NCBI GenBank assembly: GCA_945862475.1
Contig: CAMAYW010000038.1
Span: forward strand, 1 to 11,580
Origin: Bacteriovorax stolpii
GTDB lineage: Bacteria; Bdellovibrionota; Bacteriovoracia; Bacteriovoracales; Bacteriovoracaceae
DNA length: 11,580 bases
Direction: 5' to 3'
A program made the translations under genes and the position numbers. Below are positions 1 through 6,852 of this stretch, one piece after another. Each line of letters starts with the position of its first letter. The stretch's first letter is position 1. The notes below the pieces were generated by a model. The model had not been told where the DNA came from and did no database searches. It was given only the letters and a program-made list of their open reading frames with translations.

Positions 1-684
1 CCGGTAAAAATACATAGAGAAGGAAGCAAAGTTCAAGCTGTCATTATGGAAAGCTACTTCTCTGATCTTTCATCATTCTCTTGTGATTTTAATGAGGGAA
101 AAAACAATTTGGCGAAAATTTCATTTAAGGTCATGAATAGAGAATATAAAGCGGAGAAACTTAAAGTAGATCCTAAAAAAATCAAATTATCCCCAGAGGA
201 TCAAGCGAGAGCTGACAGTGAGCAACTTGTACTTAATAAAATTTATTCCTCATCTCCTGATAGATTTCAGTTTCAAACTTCTTTTAAAGAACCTATGTCT
301 AGTGTCGTAACAAGTCTTTATGGAACAAAAAGGGTTTATAACAGACAAAAAAAGAGTCAGCATTTGGGGATAGACTATAGAGCGGCCATTGGTGATCAAG
401 TGCCGGCCAGTAATGCAGGTAAAGTCGTTTTTGCCGGAGATCTTTTTTATACCGGATGGACGGTCATTATTGATCATGGATTAGATATCTTTTCAGTTTA
501 CGGGCATCTTTCAAAAGTTCTCGTCAATCAAGGACAGCTCGTTGGGAGAGGTGAGTTAATTGGACTTTCTGGAAATACTGGCAGAACATCAGGACCTCAT
601 CTCCATTGGGGTGTAAAAGTACAAGGTCAATATGTAGATGGGTTTGTACTTATTGATGAAACAAAAAAAGTATTTAAAGAATAA
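1..684 (+). CDS. M23 family metallopeptidase, 5'-truncated by window edge
   Basis: This is a LytM/M23 zinc endopeptidase that probably cleaves peptide cross-links of peptidoglycan in the periplasm. The frame is open to base 1, so the ATG at 46 is probably internal and the true start and any signal peptide lie upstream. Counting from the ATG at 46, the zinc and catalytic set is complete: H106xxxD110 in 'QHLGID', H154 in 'VYGHLS', and H185-L-H187 in 'GPHLHWGV'. 'TSLYGTKRVYN' and 'IDHG' are also typical of the family. About 90 residues before the catalytic domain form a non-catalytic region that resembles the beta-rich pre-peptidase domains seen in Bdellovibrionota M23 proteins. The stop codon overlaps the next start in a TAATG, so the two genes are likely translationally coupled. 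Family assignment is firm. The role (growth, division or remodelling) cannot be read from the sequence. Confidence 0.93.
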   Translation, partial: PVKIHREGSKVQAVIMESYFSDLSSFSCDFNEGKNNLAKISFKVMNREYKAEKLKVDPKKIKLSPEDQARADSEQLVLNKIYSSSPDRFQFQTSFKEPMSSVVTSLYGTKRVYNRQKKSQHLGIDYRAAIGDQVPASNAGKVVFAGDLFYTGWTVIIDHGLDIFSVYGHLSKVLVNQGQLVGRGELIGLSGNTGRTSGPHLHWGVKVQGQYVDGFVLIDETKKVFKE

Positions 685-2369
685 TGCATCAGTATTCAGG
701 ATTATTACACTTTCGAATTGATCCACTCATTTCTCAACCGCTGAGGAAGGTTTTGGATCAACTTTTATCACATCTTCCCGATGCTACTTACTCTGACTCA
801 CTAAATGCTGAAATAGCAGAACAAAAATATTGTGTTGATTTTGTTTCAGAAAGCTCTCTTCATTTACTAAGCCCAGGAAATGAACTTCGTATTTGTTTGT
901 TAGAAAACAATCAGGGCCTATTCAGTTTTGGGCAGAATTTAAATGAGTCACTTGCAGATGCTGTGTTGGATGAGTCCATTGATATAAAACAATTAGAGTG
1001 GCTCGTCCTTCCAGGGTTAATGAAAATAGTTAGAAAAAAAGAGTCAGACTTTATTCAGTTGGGTCTTAAAAACTTAAGAAAATTTGAGCTCAAGGCAAAA
1101 CAAATTTTCTCAAAAAAAAGTGAAGACGTTTTTACTTCAGAATTCTTACTTGGATACACACATCTTCTTGTTGGTCTTGAAAAAGAATTAATTCAAGCTG
1201 ATGACCTTAGTAAGCTCGATAAAGTCTTAAGGCAGTTTACCAAGAATAATATTGAAAGATCCAAGTTCCAATTTTTTTCAAATAAAGATCTCGCTGTCCT
1301 AAGGCCTAGTGATCACTTCTTGTTGCTGCCTTATTTTAAAGGTGAGTTTATTGCTGTTGAGATGAACTGGAATGAAGATGATTCTCTGAAATTTATAAAG
1401 CGCCTTTTGTTTTTTTATACGCTCATTAATTATTTTAAAGGTCAGCATAAAATTGAGGATTCGTTTCACGACGAGTCGCTTTGGGAGAGTGTCTTAGATG
1501 CGATTCCTTTTCCTGTCGCTCTTCTTTCTAATCAGGGAGAAGTTCACCAGCATAATACACTTTTTGCAAAACTCTCTTTTCCTCCAAGTCGCTGTTTGAA
1601 GCTCAGAATTAGGGAGAAGATTCTCATCAATGACATTCCTTACAACATCTTTAGAAAAGATATCCACCATATGGATCAGGAGAAAATTCTATTCGTTTTT
1701 TTTACGGAAAGTTTTTTCCTCAAAGGGGACGGAAATTTAACCCCAACTGGTCAGGAGTTAGGGATTATAAGTTCTAGTATCGCCCATGAACTTAATAACC
1801 CCATTGCCGGTATCCAGGCGGCCTTAAGCCTATTATTACTTGATAGTGAATTGGATCATGAAGCAACTCAAACTCTTACAGAAATGAAGAGTGGATCACT
1901 GCGATGTAAACAATTGATAGAGACTTTTCTTGGATTTTCTCGAGCAAATCCAAAGAATATTTCGATTTCTGATATCTCCATGAGTACGATCGATTTATGC
2001 TATCAACAGGCACAGAATTTATTGCGTTTTAGAACTGTTGAAAGTGGAATTCGATTTAATTTTGAGTCGATAAAGCATGCCAACTTCAGATCTCAAGTGA
2101 ATCCAAGTTTATTAACGATGACCTTCTATCTTATCTTGGGTGAGCTCATGACTCTTTATTCACATCAAATGCTTGTGGCAAATAAAAATCAAATAGAAAA
2201 AGTTATCAGGGGTGAGATCATCGAATCTTCACAGGAAATACAAATTCAACTTCATGAACTCAATATCGCTAACCTAAGTTTATCAAAACTTATTCAAAAC
2301 CTTTTAAATATTGAACATTTTGTTCTTCAATTGTCAGATTATTCTTTGAGATTTATTTATAATCCGTAA
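684..2369 (+). CDS. PAS/histidine-kinase-like protein with degenerate ATPase domain
   Basis: This 561-residue protein has no clear signal peptide or membrane helix, so it is probably cytoplasmic. Residues 1-260 match no domain I recognise. Residues about 268-345 look like a PAS sensor domain ('ESVLDAIPFPVALLSNQG'). Residues about 357-422 are a HisKA dimerisation domain with a good H-box, 'SSIAHELNNPIAGIQ', with the phospho-acceptor at H368. Residues about 433-561 keep the outline of a HATPase fold, but the N-box is replaced by 'TFYLILGELMTLYS' and I find no DxGxG or GxGxG boxes. ATP binding is therefore doubtful. It may take phosphate from another kinase, act as a scaffold, or act as a phosphatase; all three are inference. 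Its start overlaps the peptidase stop by one base, with only a weak Shine-Dalgarno, which fits translational coupling. No response regulator is visible in the window. Confidence 0.85.
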   Translation: MHQYSGLLHFRIDPLISQPLRKVLDQLLSHLPDATYSDSLNAEIAEQKYCVDFVSESSLHLLSPGNELRICLLENNQGLFSFGQNLNESLADAVLDESIDIKQLEWLVLPGLMKIVRKKESDFIQLGLKNLRKFELKAKQIFSKKSEDVFTSEFLLGYTHLLVGLEKELIQADDLSKLDKVLRQFTKNNIERSKFQFFSNKDLAVLRPSDHFLLLPYFKGEFIAVEMNWNEDDSLKFIKRLLFFYTLINYFKGQHKIEDSFHDESLWESVLDAIPFPVALLSNQGEVHQHNTLFAKLSFPPSRCLKLRIREKILINDIPYNIFRKDIHHMDQEKILFVFFTESFFLKGDGNLTPTGQELGIISSSIAHELNNPIAGIQAALSLLLLDSELDHEATQTLTEMKSGSLRCKQLIETFLGFSRANPKNISISDISMSTIDLCYQQAQNLLRFRTVESGIRFNFESIKHANFRSQVNPSLLTMTFYLILGELMTLYSHQMLVANKNQIEKVIRGEIIESSQEIQIQLHELNIANLSLSKLIQNLLNIEHFVLQLSDYSLRFIYNP

Positions 2370-3680
2370 CTAGAGATGTTTTTTAGGGAATTCGTACCTA
2401 TCCGCTTCATCAACGGAGAGCTTCTCTATGCGATCAAGGTAATGCTTCCTATCGTCTTTGATATCCTGAGTTTTGAGAGTTAAATAAGTTCCAGGGTCTT
2501 TCGTTAGTGCCTCATGAAAAAGACTCAGGAATATATCTCGAATATCATTTTGGATAAACGCTTTCTTCTTAGATTTTTGTTGCGTTTCAAAGCGAAGGAC
2601 TTGGGATGATAGGAACTGATGAAGCTTTTTTTTGTGCGAAGGGAATTTAAAAATTAATTGCGAATATGGTGAAAAATTTAGAAAGCTGTACACAATAAAC
2701 TGTCCATTTATCAAATGTGGAGTGATAACAAAATCATGATCATCTAAAAGATTCGGAGCTGGAACCAGTTGGTGTTTCGCTTTCAGGTATTCGATTGTTT
2801 TTTTTCTATATTTTTCTGGAATCTTAACAAAATTAGAATTTAAAAAAAATAGTCCCTCAATAAAAGGCCCACAAAGTCTGATGTGGATTTGACTCCATCG
2901 AAATTCTGTCATGTAAGTTTCTAAACTTTTAATTTCATGTTTGGGAGATTTTAAAGGCAGAATCGTAAGGATGACACCATTTTCACCTTTAACTGATAGC
3001 ACTGCTGGCTTCTCGATCTTTTCCAAAATCTCAAAGACTTTCTCCATTCCTTCATGACTTTCAATAATGGCACGATCGAGTTCAAATTTATTTCGAGGAT
3101 AGTAGAGCTGATTAATTTTTCTAATGTTTTTGGACTCAAAGATATCCATATACTTTAAAAGCAGCATGCCTGTTGCTCTGGCATCTTCGATTGCTCGGTG
3201 AGCTTGAGAATGAGAAATACCAAATATGGAGGACATGTAGTTAAGATTCGAACTCATAATGTCTGGGATCATGTATTTGGTCATGATATTGGTACAGATG
3301 ACTTTATTTTCGAGAGTCGGTCTTTGTAGTTTTTTTAAAACTCCGTTTAAAAAAGGAATATCAAACGAAGTATTATGGGCCACGAGTATGGCATCTCCGA
3401 TGAATTCAATAATCTCGTCAATAACTTCATGGATCTTGGGAGCATGCTCAACATCGGCTTTTTTTATTCCGGTTAATTTTTGCACAAAATCTGGAATCTC
3501 TTTTTCGGGATTAATGAGAAATGATCTTTCTTCAGTTAATTTCCGATTCTCTATTTTAACCATTCCGATTTCTATTATCTTTTCAGAATCTGGGTTTCCC
3601 CCGGTGGTTTCGAGATCGATAACACAAAATTTTAATGATCGTAGTAATTCAGCTGAATTGTCGTAGATTTTTTCTTGCAT
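2370..3680 (-). CDS. DnaQ-like 3'-5' exonuclease with long uncharacterised C-terminus
   Basis: This belongs to the DEDDh exonuclease superfamily, the fold of DNA polymerase III epsilon, which removes 3'-terminal nucleotides. Numbered from the ATG at 3680 (436 aa), ExoI is 'IDLETTG' (D22, E24), ExoII is 'HNTSFD' (D107) and ExoIII is 'HRAIEDA' (H161, D166), so all metal and catalytic residues are present in about residues 15-180. The remaining 250 or so residues match nothing I know, and I see no GIY-YIG or helicase motifs there. A TTG at 3713, with a weak GGA nine bases upstream, would add 11 residues. I chose the ATG because TTG starts are rarer and the domain begins soon after the ATG, but the ATG also lacks a good Shine-Dalgarno, so the start is unsettled. 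It is the last gene of the nucleoside-salvage operon, 39 bases after cdd (6 if TTG is used). Confidence 0.88.
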   Translation of the reverse strand: MQEKIYDNSAELLRSLKFCVIDLETTGGNPDSEKIIEIGMVKIENRKLTEERSFLINPEKEIPDFVQKLTGIKKADVEHAPKIHEVIDEIIEFIGDAILVAHNTSFDIPFLNGVLKKLQRPTLENKVICTNIMTKYMIPDIMSSNLNYMSSIFGISHSQAHRAIEDARATGMLLLKYMDIFESKNIRKINQLYYPRNKFELDRAIIESHEGMEKVFEILEKIEKPAVLSVKGENGVILTILPLKSPKHEIKSLETYMTEFRWSQIHIRLCGPFIEGLFFLNSNFVKIPEKYRKKTIEYLKAKHQLVPAPNLLDDHDFVITPHLINGQFIVYSFLNFSPYSQLIFKFPSHKKKLHQFLSSQVLRFETQQKSKKKAFIQNDIRDIFLSLFHEALTKDPGTYLTLKTQDIKDDRKHYLDRIEKLSVDEADRYEFPKKHL

Positions 3681-3719
3681 GTAATAAATGGAACATTCGC
3701 TCCATCCCTTCAATTTTAA

Positions 3720-4106
3720 TTATTCCATATGCTCAGGTGTAAAAGCGTGAGTGAGGAGTTCTTTTAATTTTTTTGTTGTTTCCTTGCCTGTGTGGTCACC
3801 AAATGTAACTTCGAGAACATCGTCTGCAAATTCGGCCATCACTTGAAGACACATACCACAGGGTGGCCATCCATCATGAGTGTAAACATAGACTTTTTTA
3901 ATTTTTTTATGTCCCTCAGAAACAGCTTTCCATATGGCCACTCTTTCTGCACAAACTGTTCCACCGTAGCTTGCATTTTCGACGTTGCAGCCCAAAAATA
4001 TTTTTCCATCAGAAGTTTCAACAGCAGAGCCGACTTTCGCCTTTGAGTAAGGTGAATAGGCCTTGGTAGACGCTTCCTTTGCTTTCTCTCGAAGTCCATT
4101 GTCCAT
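3720..4106 (-). CDS. cdd: Cytidine deaminase
   Basis: This enzyme hydrolyses cytidine and deoxycytidine to uridine and deoxyuridine plus ammonia in the cytoplasm. At 128 aa it has the size of the small homotetrameric zinc class. The zinc site is complete: C52 and catalytic E54 in 'GGTVCAER', and C83 and C86 in 'PPCGMC'. 'AYSPYSKAKVGSAV' near the N-terminus and 'GCNVENASYG' are family hallmarks of the substrate pocket. One small oddity is that the residue after the last zinc Cys, usually Arg (CRQ), is Leu here (CLQ); the Arg of CAER is retained. The start ATG overlaps the stop of the upstream nucleoside phosphorylase gene by one base (TAATG), which indicates coupling within the operon. Its products feed the pyrimidine phosphorylase encoded two genes upstream. 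Confidence 0.96.
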   Translation of the reverse strand: MDNGLREKAKEASTKAYSPYSKAKVGSAVETSDGKIFLGCNVENASYGGTVCAERVAIWKAVSEGHKKIKKVYVYTHDGWPPCGMCLQVMAEFADDVLEVTFGDHTGKETTKKLKELLTHAFTPEHME

Positions 4107-4939
4107 TAAACTTTACCCATCTTTTTTAGTTCACCTATAGTTTCAGTCAAAATAGTGGCAAATCCAACCATGGCCTTTTCTGCCACTAGTTTGACGTCCG
4201 CATGACTTAGTTTTTCCTGCTTAATTCCTGCTGCATAATTTGTGACACAAGCAACTCCTACCACCTTAAGTCCTAAGTGGTTTGCAGCGATGACTTCAGG
4301 TACTGTGCTCATTCCAACAAGGTCTGCACCGATAATTCTTAACATTCTGATTTCTGCGGGCGTTTCATATGTAGGACCCAAAACGGAGCAGTAGACTCCG
4401 CTTTTTATTTCTATATGATGATTCTTTCCAACATGAGCAATAAGTTCTCTCAGTTCTTTATCGTAGGCATTACTCATATCTGGGAAACGAGGTCCTAATT
4501 CAGCTATGTTTGGTCCAACCAAAGGATTTCTTCCACTTAAGTTGATATGATCAGAGATCGCCACAAGATCGCCTGGATGAAAATCAGCATTTATTCCACC
4601 TGATGCATTAGTTAAGAAAAGGTATTCAACACCAATAGCAGCGAGAGTTCTCACAGGTAAAACAATTTCCTCTCCAGCATATCCCTCATAAGAGTGAAGT
4701 CTTCCTTGAAGAGCTGCGACAGTCACGCCCTTGACCTCTCCAATAATAAGAGCTCCAGAATGGCCCTCAACCGAAGTCCGTTTGAAGTGAGGAATATCTT
4801 GATAAGGAATGACAACCTTATTTTCAATTTGATCGATGTAAATACCTAGCCCAGAGCCTAGAACAATACCAATCTTTGGTTTCTTTTGAATCCTAGATTG
4901 AACATACTGAGAAGCTTCGAGAATTTTTTTCATCTCCAT
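4106..4939 (-). CDS. punA: Purine nucleoside phosphorylase (trimeric, 6-oxopurine type)
   Basis: This enzyme reversibly phosphorolyses inosine, guanosine and their deoxy forms to base plus (deoxy)ribose-1-phosphate. Its 277 residues fit the low-molecular-mass trimeric family (human PNP, PunA), not hexameric DeoD. The phosphate site shows 'LGSGLG' (S29), H60 in 'VEGHSG', and R80 and H82 in 'GRLHSYEG'. The purine site has 'NASGG' (from N111), E192 in 'GPTYETPAE', M210-S211 in 'VGMSTVPE' and N234 in 'TNYAAG'. H246 corresponds to human H257. The Glu/Asn pair is the one used for 6-oxopurines, so adenosine is probably a poor substrate. The start at 4939 is supported by AAGGA eight bases upstream; a second in-frame ATG lies two codons later. 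It follows deoA by 11 bases and overlaps cdd by one base. Confidence 0.95.
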   Translation of the reverse strand: MEMKKILEASQYVQSRIQKKPKIGIVLGSGLGIYIDQIENKVVIPYQDIPHFKRTSVEGHSGALIIGEVKGVTVAALQGRLHSYEGYAGEEIVLPVRTLAAIGVEYLFLTNASGGINADFHPGDLVAISDHINLSGRNPLVGPNIAELGPRFPDMSNAYDKELRELIAHVGKNHHIEIKSGVYCSVLGPTYETPAEIRMLRIIGADLVGMSTVPEVIAANHLGLKVVGVACVTNYAAGIKQEKLSHADVKLVAEKAMVGFATILTETIGELKKMGKV

Positions 4940-4950
4940 CTGATTTTTCC

Positions 4951-6273
4951 TTAGCTGATTTTTTCTAAAATAAGTTTGCTCTTTTTAACTTTTGCCGAAC
5001 TGATGATTAACACATCCTGAATGAATTTTTTCTTAATCGACTCAACGATATCTTTTTGGTTGGCATGATGGGTGATGGTGAAAATCGGTTCACCCTTTTT
5101 CACTTGATCACCAATCTTTTTATGAAAAGAGAATCCTACACCATGGTCGATGATATCGGATTTTGCTTTTCTTCCTCCACCTAACTCAATCAGAAGAAGA
5201 CCAATTTGTGTGTTATCAAACATTTTAATGTAACCAGACTTTGGTGAGAGGATTTGTGTTTTCTCTTTCGCCATAGGAAGTAAAGAGTAGTCATCAATCA
5301 CTCTTTCATCTCCGCCCTGAGACCTAAGGAGTTTTCTAAAATCCTCCAGAGCTTTACCAGAGGAAACCATAAGGAGGGCCTTATCATGGGCCTTCTTGAA
5401 TGTTTTCTCTACTCCAGCAAGATGAATCATATGGGCAGCAAGAATAATTGAAAGATCAGTCAAATCTTTTGGGCCCTTGCCCTTTAGGGTCTCTATGCTT
5501 TCGATAATTTCATTAGAATGGCCAACTTCATTTCCTAAAGGTTGGTTCATATCTGTGATGAGAGCAACAGCTTTCTTTTTAAATCTTTTGGAAGTTGCAA
5601 TCAAGCTTTTGGCGAGATTTTTGGCATCTTTTTGAGTGCGCATGAAGGCACCTGTTCCAGTCTTTATATCGAAGACAATCCCATTTGCCCCTTCAGCGAG
5701 TTTTTTACTCATGATCGAGGCCGTAATGAGGGGAATGGAGTCAATGGTCGCCGTTACATCTCGAAGTGCGTAGATAAGACGATCTGCCGGAGCGATATCG
5801 GGAGTCTGACCAATGAGAACTAGCCCCTCAGCATTTAGTTTGTTTGAAAATTCTTCTAGATCTAAAGCTGTCTTAAATCCTTTGATCGCTTCGACTTTAT
5901 CAACAGTACCCCCAGTATGGCCCAAGCCTCTGCCGGCAATCATAGGGACTTTCACTCCTGCGGCACTTGCAATTGGTGCTAAAATAAATGAGGCCTTATC
6001 GCCAATTCCACCGGTTGAATGCTTATCGATGACATTTTTTCCAGGAAATTTTAATCTTTTGCCAGATTCCAACATGGCATCAGTTAGGAAGGCGGTCTCG
6101 GAAACATCCATACCCTTTAAAAACATGGCCATTAGCATTGCTGACATTTGATAGTCAGGAATTTGATGATCCGTATAGCTTTGGATAAACCACTTAATCT
6201 CTTTTTCCGCGAGTTTTTCACCACGTTTTTTTTTGTCGATCAAGGAATAGACTTGAAAAGTATCTTTCGCCAT
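4951..6273 (-). CDS. deoA: Thymidine (pyrimidine-nucleoside) phosphorylase
   Basis: This enzyme phosphorolyses thymidine and deoxyuridine to base plus deoxyribose-1-phosphate. The signature 'GRGLGHTGGTVDK' is unmistakable. From the ATG at 6273 the protein is 440 aa, the length of E. coli DeoA, and the catalytic residues fall at the E. coli positions: H85 in 'KHSTGG', R171 in 'ALRDVT', S186 in 'LITAS' and K190. This agreement is why I prefer ATG 6273 over a TTG at 6294 that would add seven residues. The order is alpha-helical domain, alpha/beta domain with the glycine-rich phosphate loop, then a C-terminal domain ending in the 'VGFSFHKKIGDQV' segment. Whether it is strictly thymidine-specific or also takes uridine cannot be decided from sequence. 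It is the first gene of the salvage operon and is served by a good promoter at 6313-6342. Confidence 0.96.
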   Translation of the reverse strand: MAKDTFQVYSLIDKKKRGEKLAEKEIKWFIQSYTDHQIPDYQMSAMLMAMFLKGMDVSETAFLTDAMLESGKRLKFPGKNVIDKHSTGGIGDKASFILAPIASAAGVKVPMIAGRGLGHTGGTVDKVEAIKGFKTALDLEEFSNKLNAEGLVLIGQTPDIAPADRLIYALRDVTATIDSIPLITASIMSKKLAEGANGIVFDIKTGTGAFMRTQKDAKNLAKSLIATSKRFKKKAVALITDMNQPLGNEVGHSNEIIESIETLKGKGPKDLTDLSIILAAHMIHLAGVEKTFKKAHDKALLMVSSGKALEDFRKLLRSQGGDERVIDDYSLLPMAKEKTQILSPKSGYIKMFDNTQIGLLLIELGGGRKAKSDIIDHGVGFSFHKKIGDQVKKGEPIFTITHHANQKDIVESIKKKFIQDVLIISSAKVKKSKLILEKIS

Positions 6274-6286
6274 AACTTCATTACTC

Positions 6287-6296
6287 GTTTGCAAAC
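6287..6296. promoter_or_regulatory. Perfect 10-bp palindrome, candidate operator
   Basis: GTTTGCAAAC is its own reverse complement. It covers the -35 of the rightward promoter and lies just downstream of the predicted start of the deoA transcript, so a repressor bound there could block both. The length is short enough to occur by chance, and no regulator gene lies nearby. The core loosely recalls CytR-type half sites (GTTGCA), but I would not infer the regulator from that. Confidence 0.25.
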
Positions 6297-6317
6297 TTTT
6301 ACTAGGGGATTTATCAT
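6289..6317 (+). promoter_or_regulatory. Predicted sigma70-type promoter for the 6364 gene
   Basis: The -35 TTGCAA at 6289-6294 and the -10 TATCAT at 6312-6317 are separated by 17 bases, matching the consensus at 4/6 and 5/6. Transcription would start near 6324, giving a leader of about 40 bases. The -10 overlaps that of the opposing deoA promoter almost completely. Confidence 0.5.
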
Positions 6318-6342
6318 ATGCTTAAGGTTTCCCGCTTGGCAA
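6313..6342 (-). promoter_or_regulatory. Predicted sigma70-type promoter for the deoA operon
   Basis: Read on the minus strand, the -35 TTGCCA (6342-6337) and the -10 TATGAT (6318-6313) are 18 bases apart, and each matches the consensus at 5/6. The predicted start, near 6306, leaves about 33 untranslated bases before the deoA ATG at 6273. That would put a TTG start at 6294 very close to the RNA 5' end, which further favours the ATG. Confidence 0.6.
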
Positions 6343-6363
6343 TTTAACTCCATAGGATTTCAT

Positions 6364-6771
6364 ATGAAAAAATGGATCTCTTTTTTACTTTTAGCTCAAA
6401 TCTTAATTGGATCCACATCGATGGTTTACGCTCAAGCTGGTGGAAATGACGATATTTTACAGAGCACTCAGAATGATATCATGCTGATAGCTGCGGCAGG
6501 GGGCGGGGGAGCGGTTCTTGGACTCTCGACTCTTTCTTTTACCTCGGAACCATCCAAACATGTTTCAAATATTTGGACCGGGGCCGCGCTAGGAATTATT
6601 GCCGGAGTTTTATTTGTGGCCTATAACAGTGCACAAAAAGGTACGGAAGAGCTTCAGTCTTCGACGGATTTTAATTCATCTGAAAGAATCGCATGGCATG
6701 CAGAAAATACCCAAAATCTGACATCTTCAAAGGTGCAATTTGGCACCCAATTGCTTCAATTAAGCTTCTAA
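6364..6771 (+). CDS. Small secreted/membrane protein of unknown function
   Basis: I do not recognise a named family. The protein has 135 residues. Residues 1-23 form a convincing signal peptide: 'MKKW', a hydrophobic stretch, then 'SMVYA' as a likely cleavage site. Two further hydrophobic, glycine/alanine-rich segments follow, about residues 40-58 ('LIAAAGGGGAVLGLS') and 69-88 ('NIWTGAALGIIAGVLFVAY'); these look like a membrane hairpin. The tail is polar and ends in '...LLQLSF' with a terminal Phe. The start is set by AGGA at 6354-6357, six bases before the ATG. An in-frame extension back to 6148 runs antisense through deoA and is not credible. The gene lies between the divergent deoA operon and nupC and shares a promoter region with deoA, but nothing in it suggests a role in nucleoside uptake. 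Confidence 0.8.
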   Translation: MKKWISFLLLAQILIGSTSMVYAQAGGNDDILQSTQNDIMLIAAAGGGGAVLGLSTLSFTSEPSKHVSNIWTGAALGIIAGVLFVAYNSAQKGTEELQSSTDFNSSERIAWHAENTQNLTSSKVQFGTQLLQLSF

Positions 6772-6787
6772 AATAGTCGACTTTTTC

Positions 6788-6817
6788 TTGCCACTTAATC
6801 GACCCACTGGGTAGACT
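6788..6817 (+). promoter_or_regulatory. Predicted nupC promoter with palindrome in spacer
   Basis: The -35 TTGCCA at 6788-6793 is identical to that of the deoA operon, and the spacing is also 18; the -10 is TAGACT at 6812-6817 (4/6). The spacer contains ACCCACTGGGT (6802-6812), an interrupted palindrome with five-base arms, which could be an operator. The predicted start, near 6824, leaves a leader of about 28 bases with AGGA seven bases before the ATG. Confidence 0.42.
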
Positions 6818-6852
6818 CATAAAGTTATTTAACTCACATATTAGGATGGCTT

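Noticed and set aside
3259..3666. 135-codon open frame on the plus strand
   Set aside because: It lies entirely antisense to the exonuclease catalytic domain, with no recognisable protein features of its own.
5813..6151. 112-codon open frame on the plus strand
   Set aside because: It is antisense to the strongly conserved part of deoA; a shadow frame.
6274..6294. TTG start adding seven residues to deoA
   Set aside because: Catalytic residues match E. coli numbering exactly from ATG 6273, and the predicted transcript start leaves almost no leader for the TTG.
6148..6363. Upstream in-frame extension of the 6364 gene starting at a TTG
   Set aside because: It runs antisense through the 5' end of deoA, and the ATG at 6364 has both a good ribosome-binding site and a clean signal peptide.
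6732..6782. Small hairpins (GGTGC/GCACC and AGTCGACT followed by T residues) as a terminator of the 6364 gene
   Set aside because: The first lies inside the coding region without a U-run; the second is a loopless 8-bp palindrome that cannot form a proper RNA hairpin.
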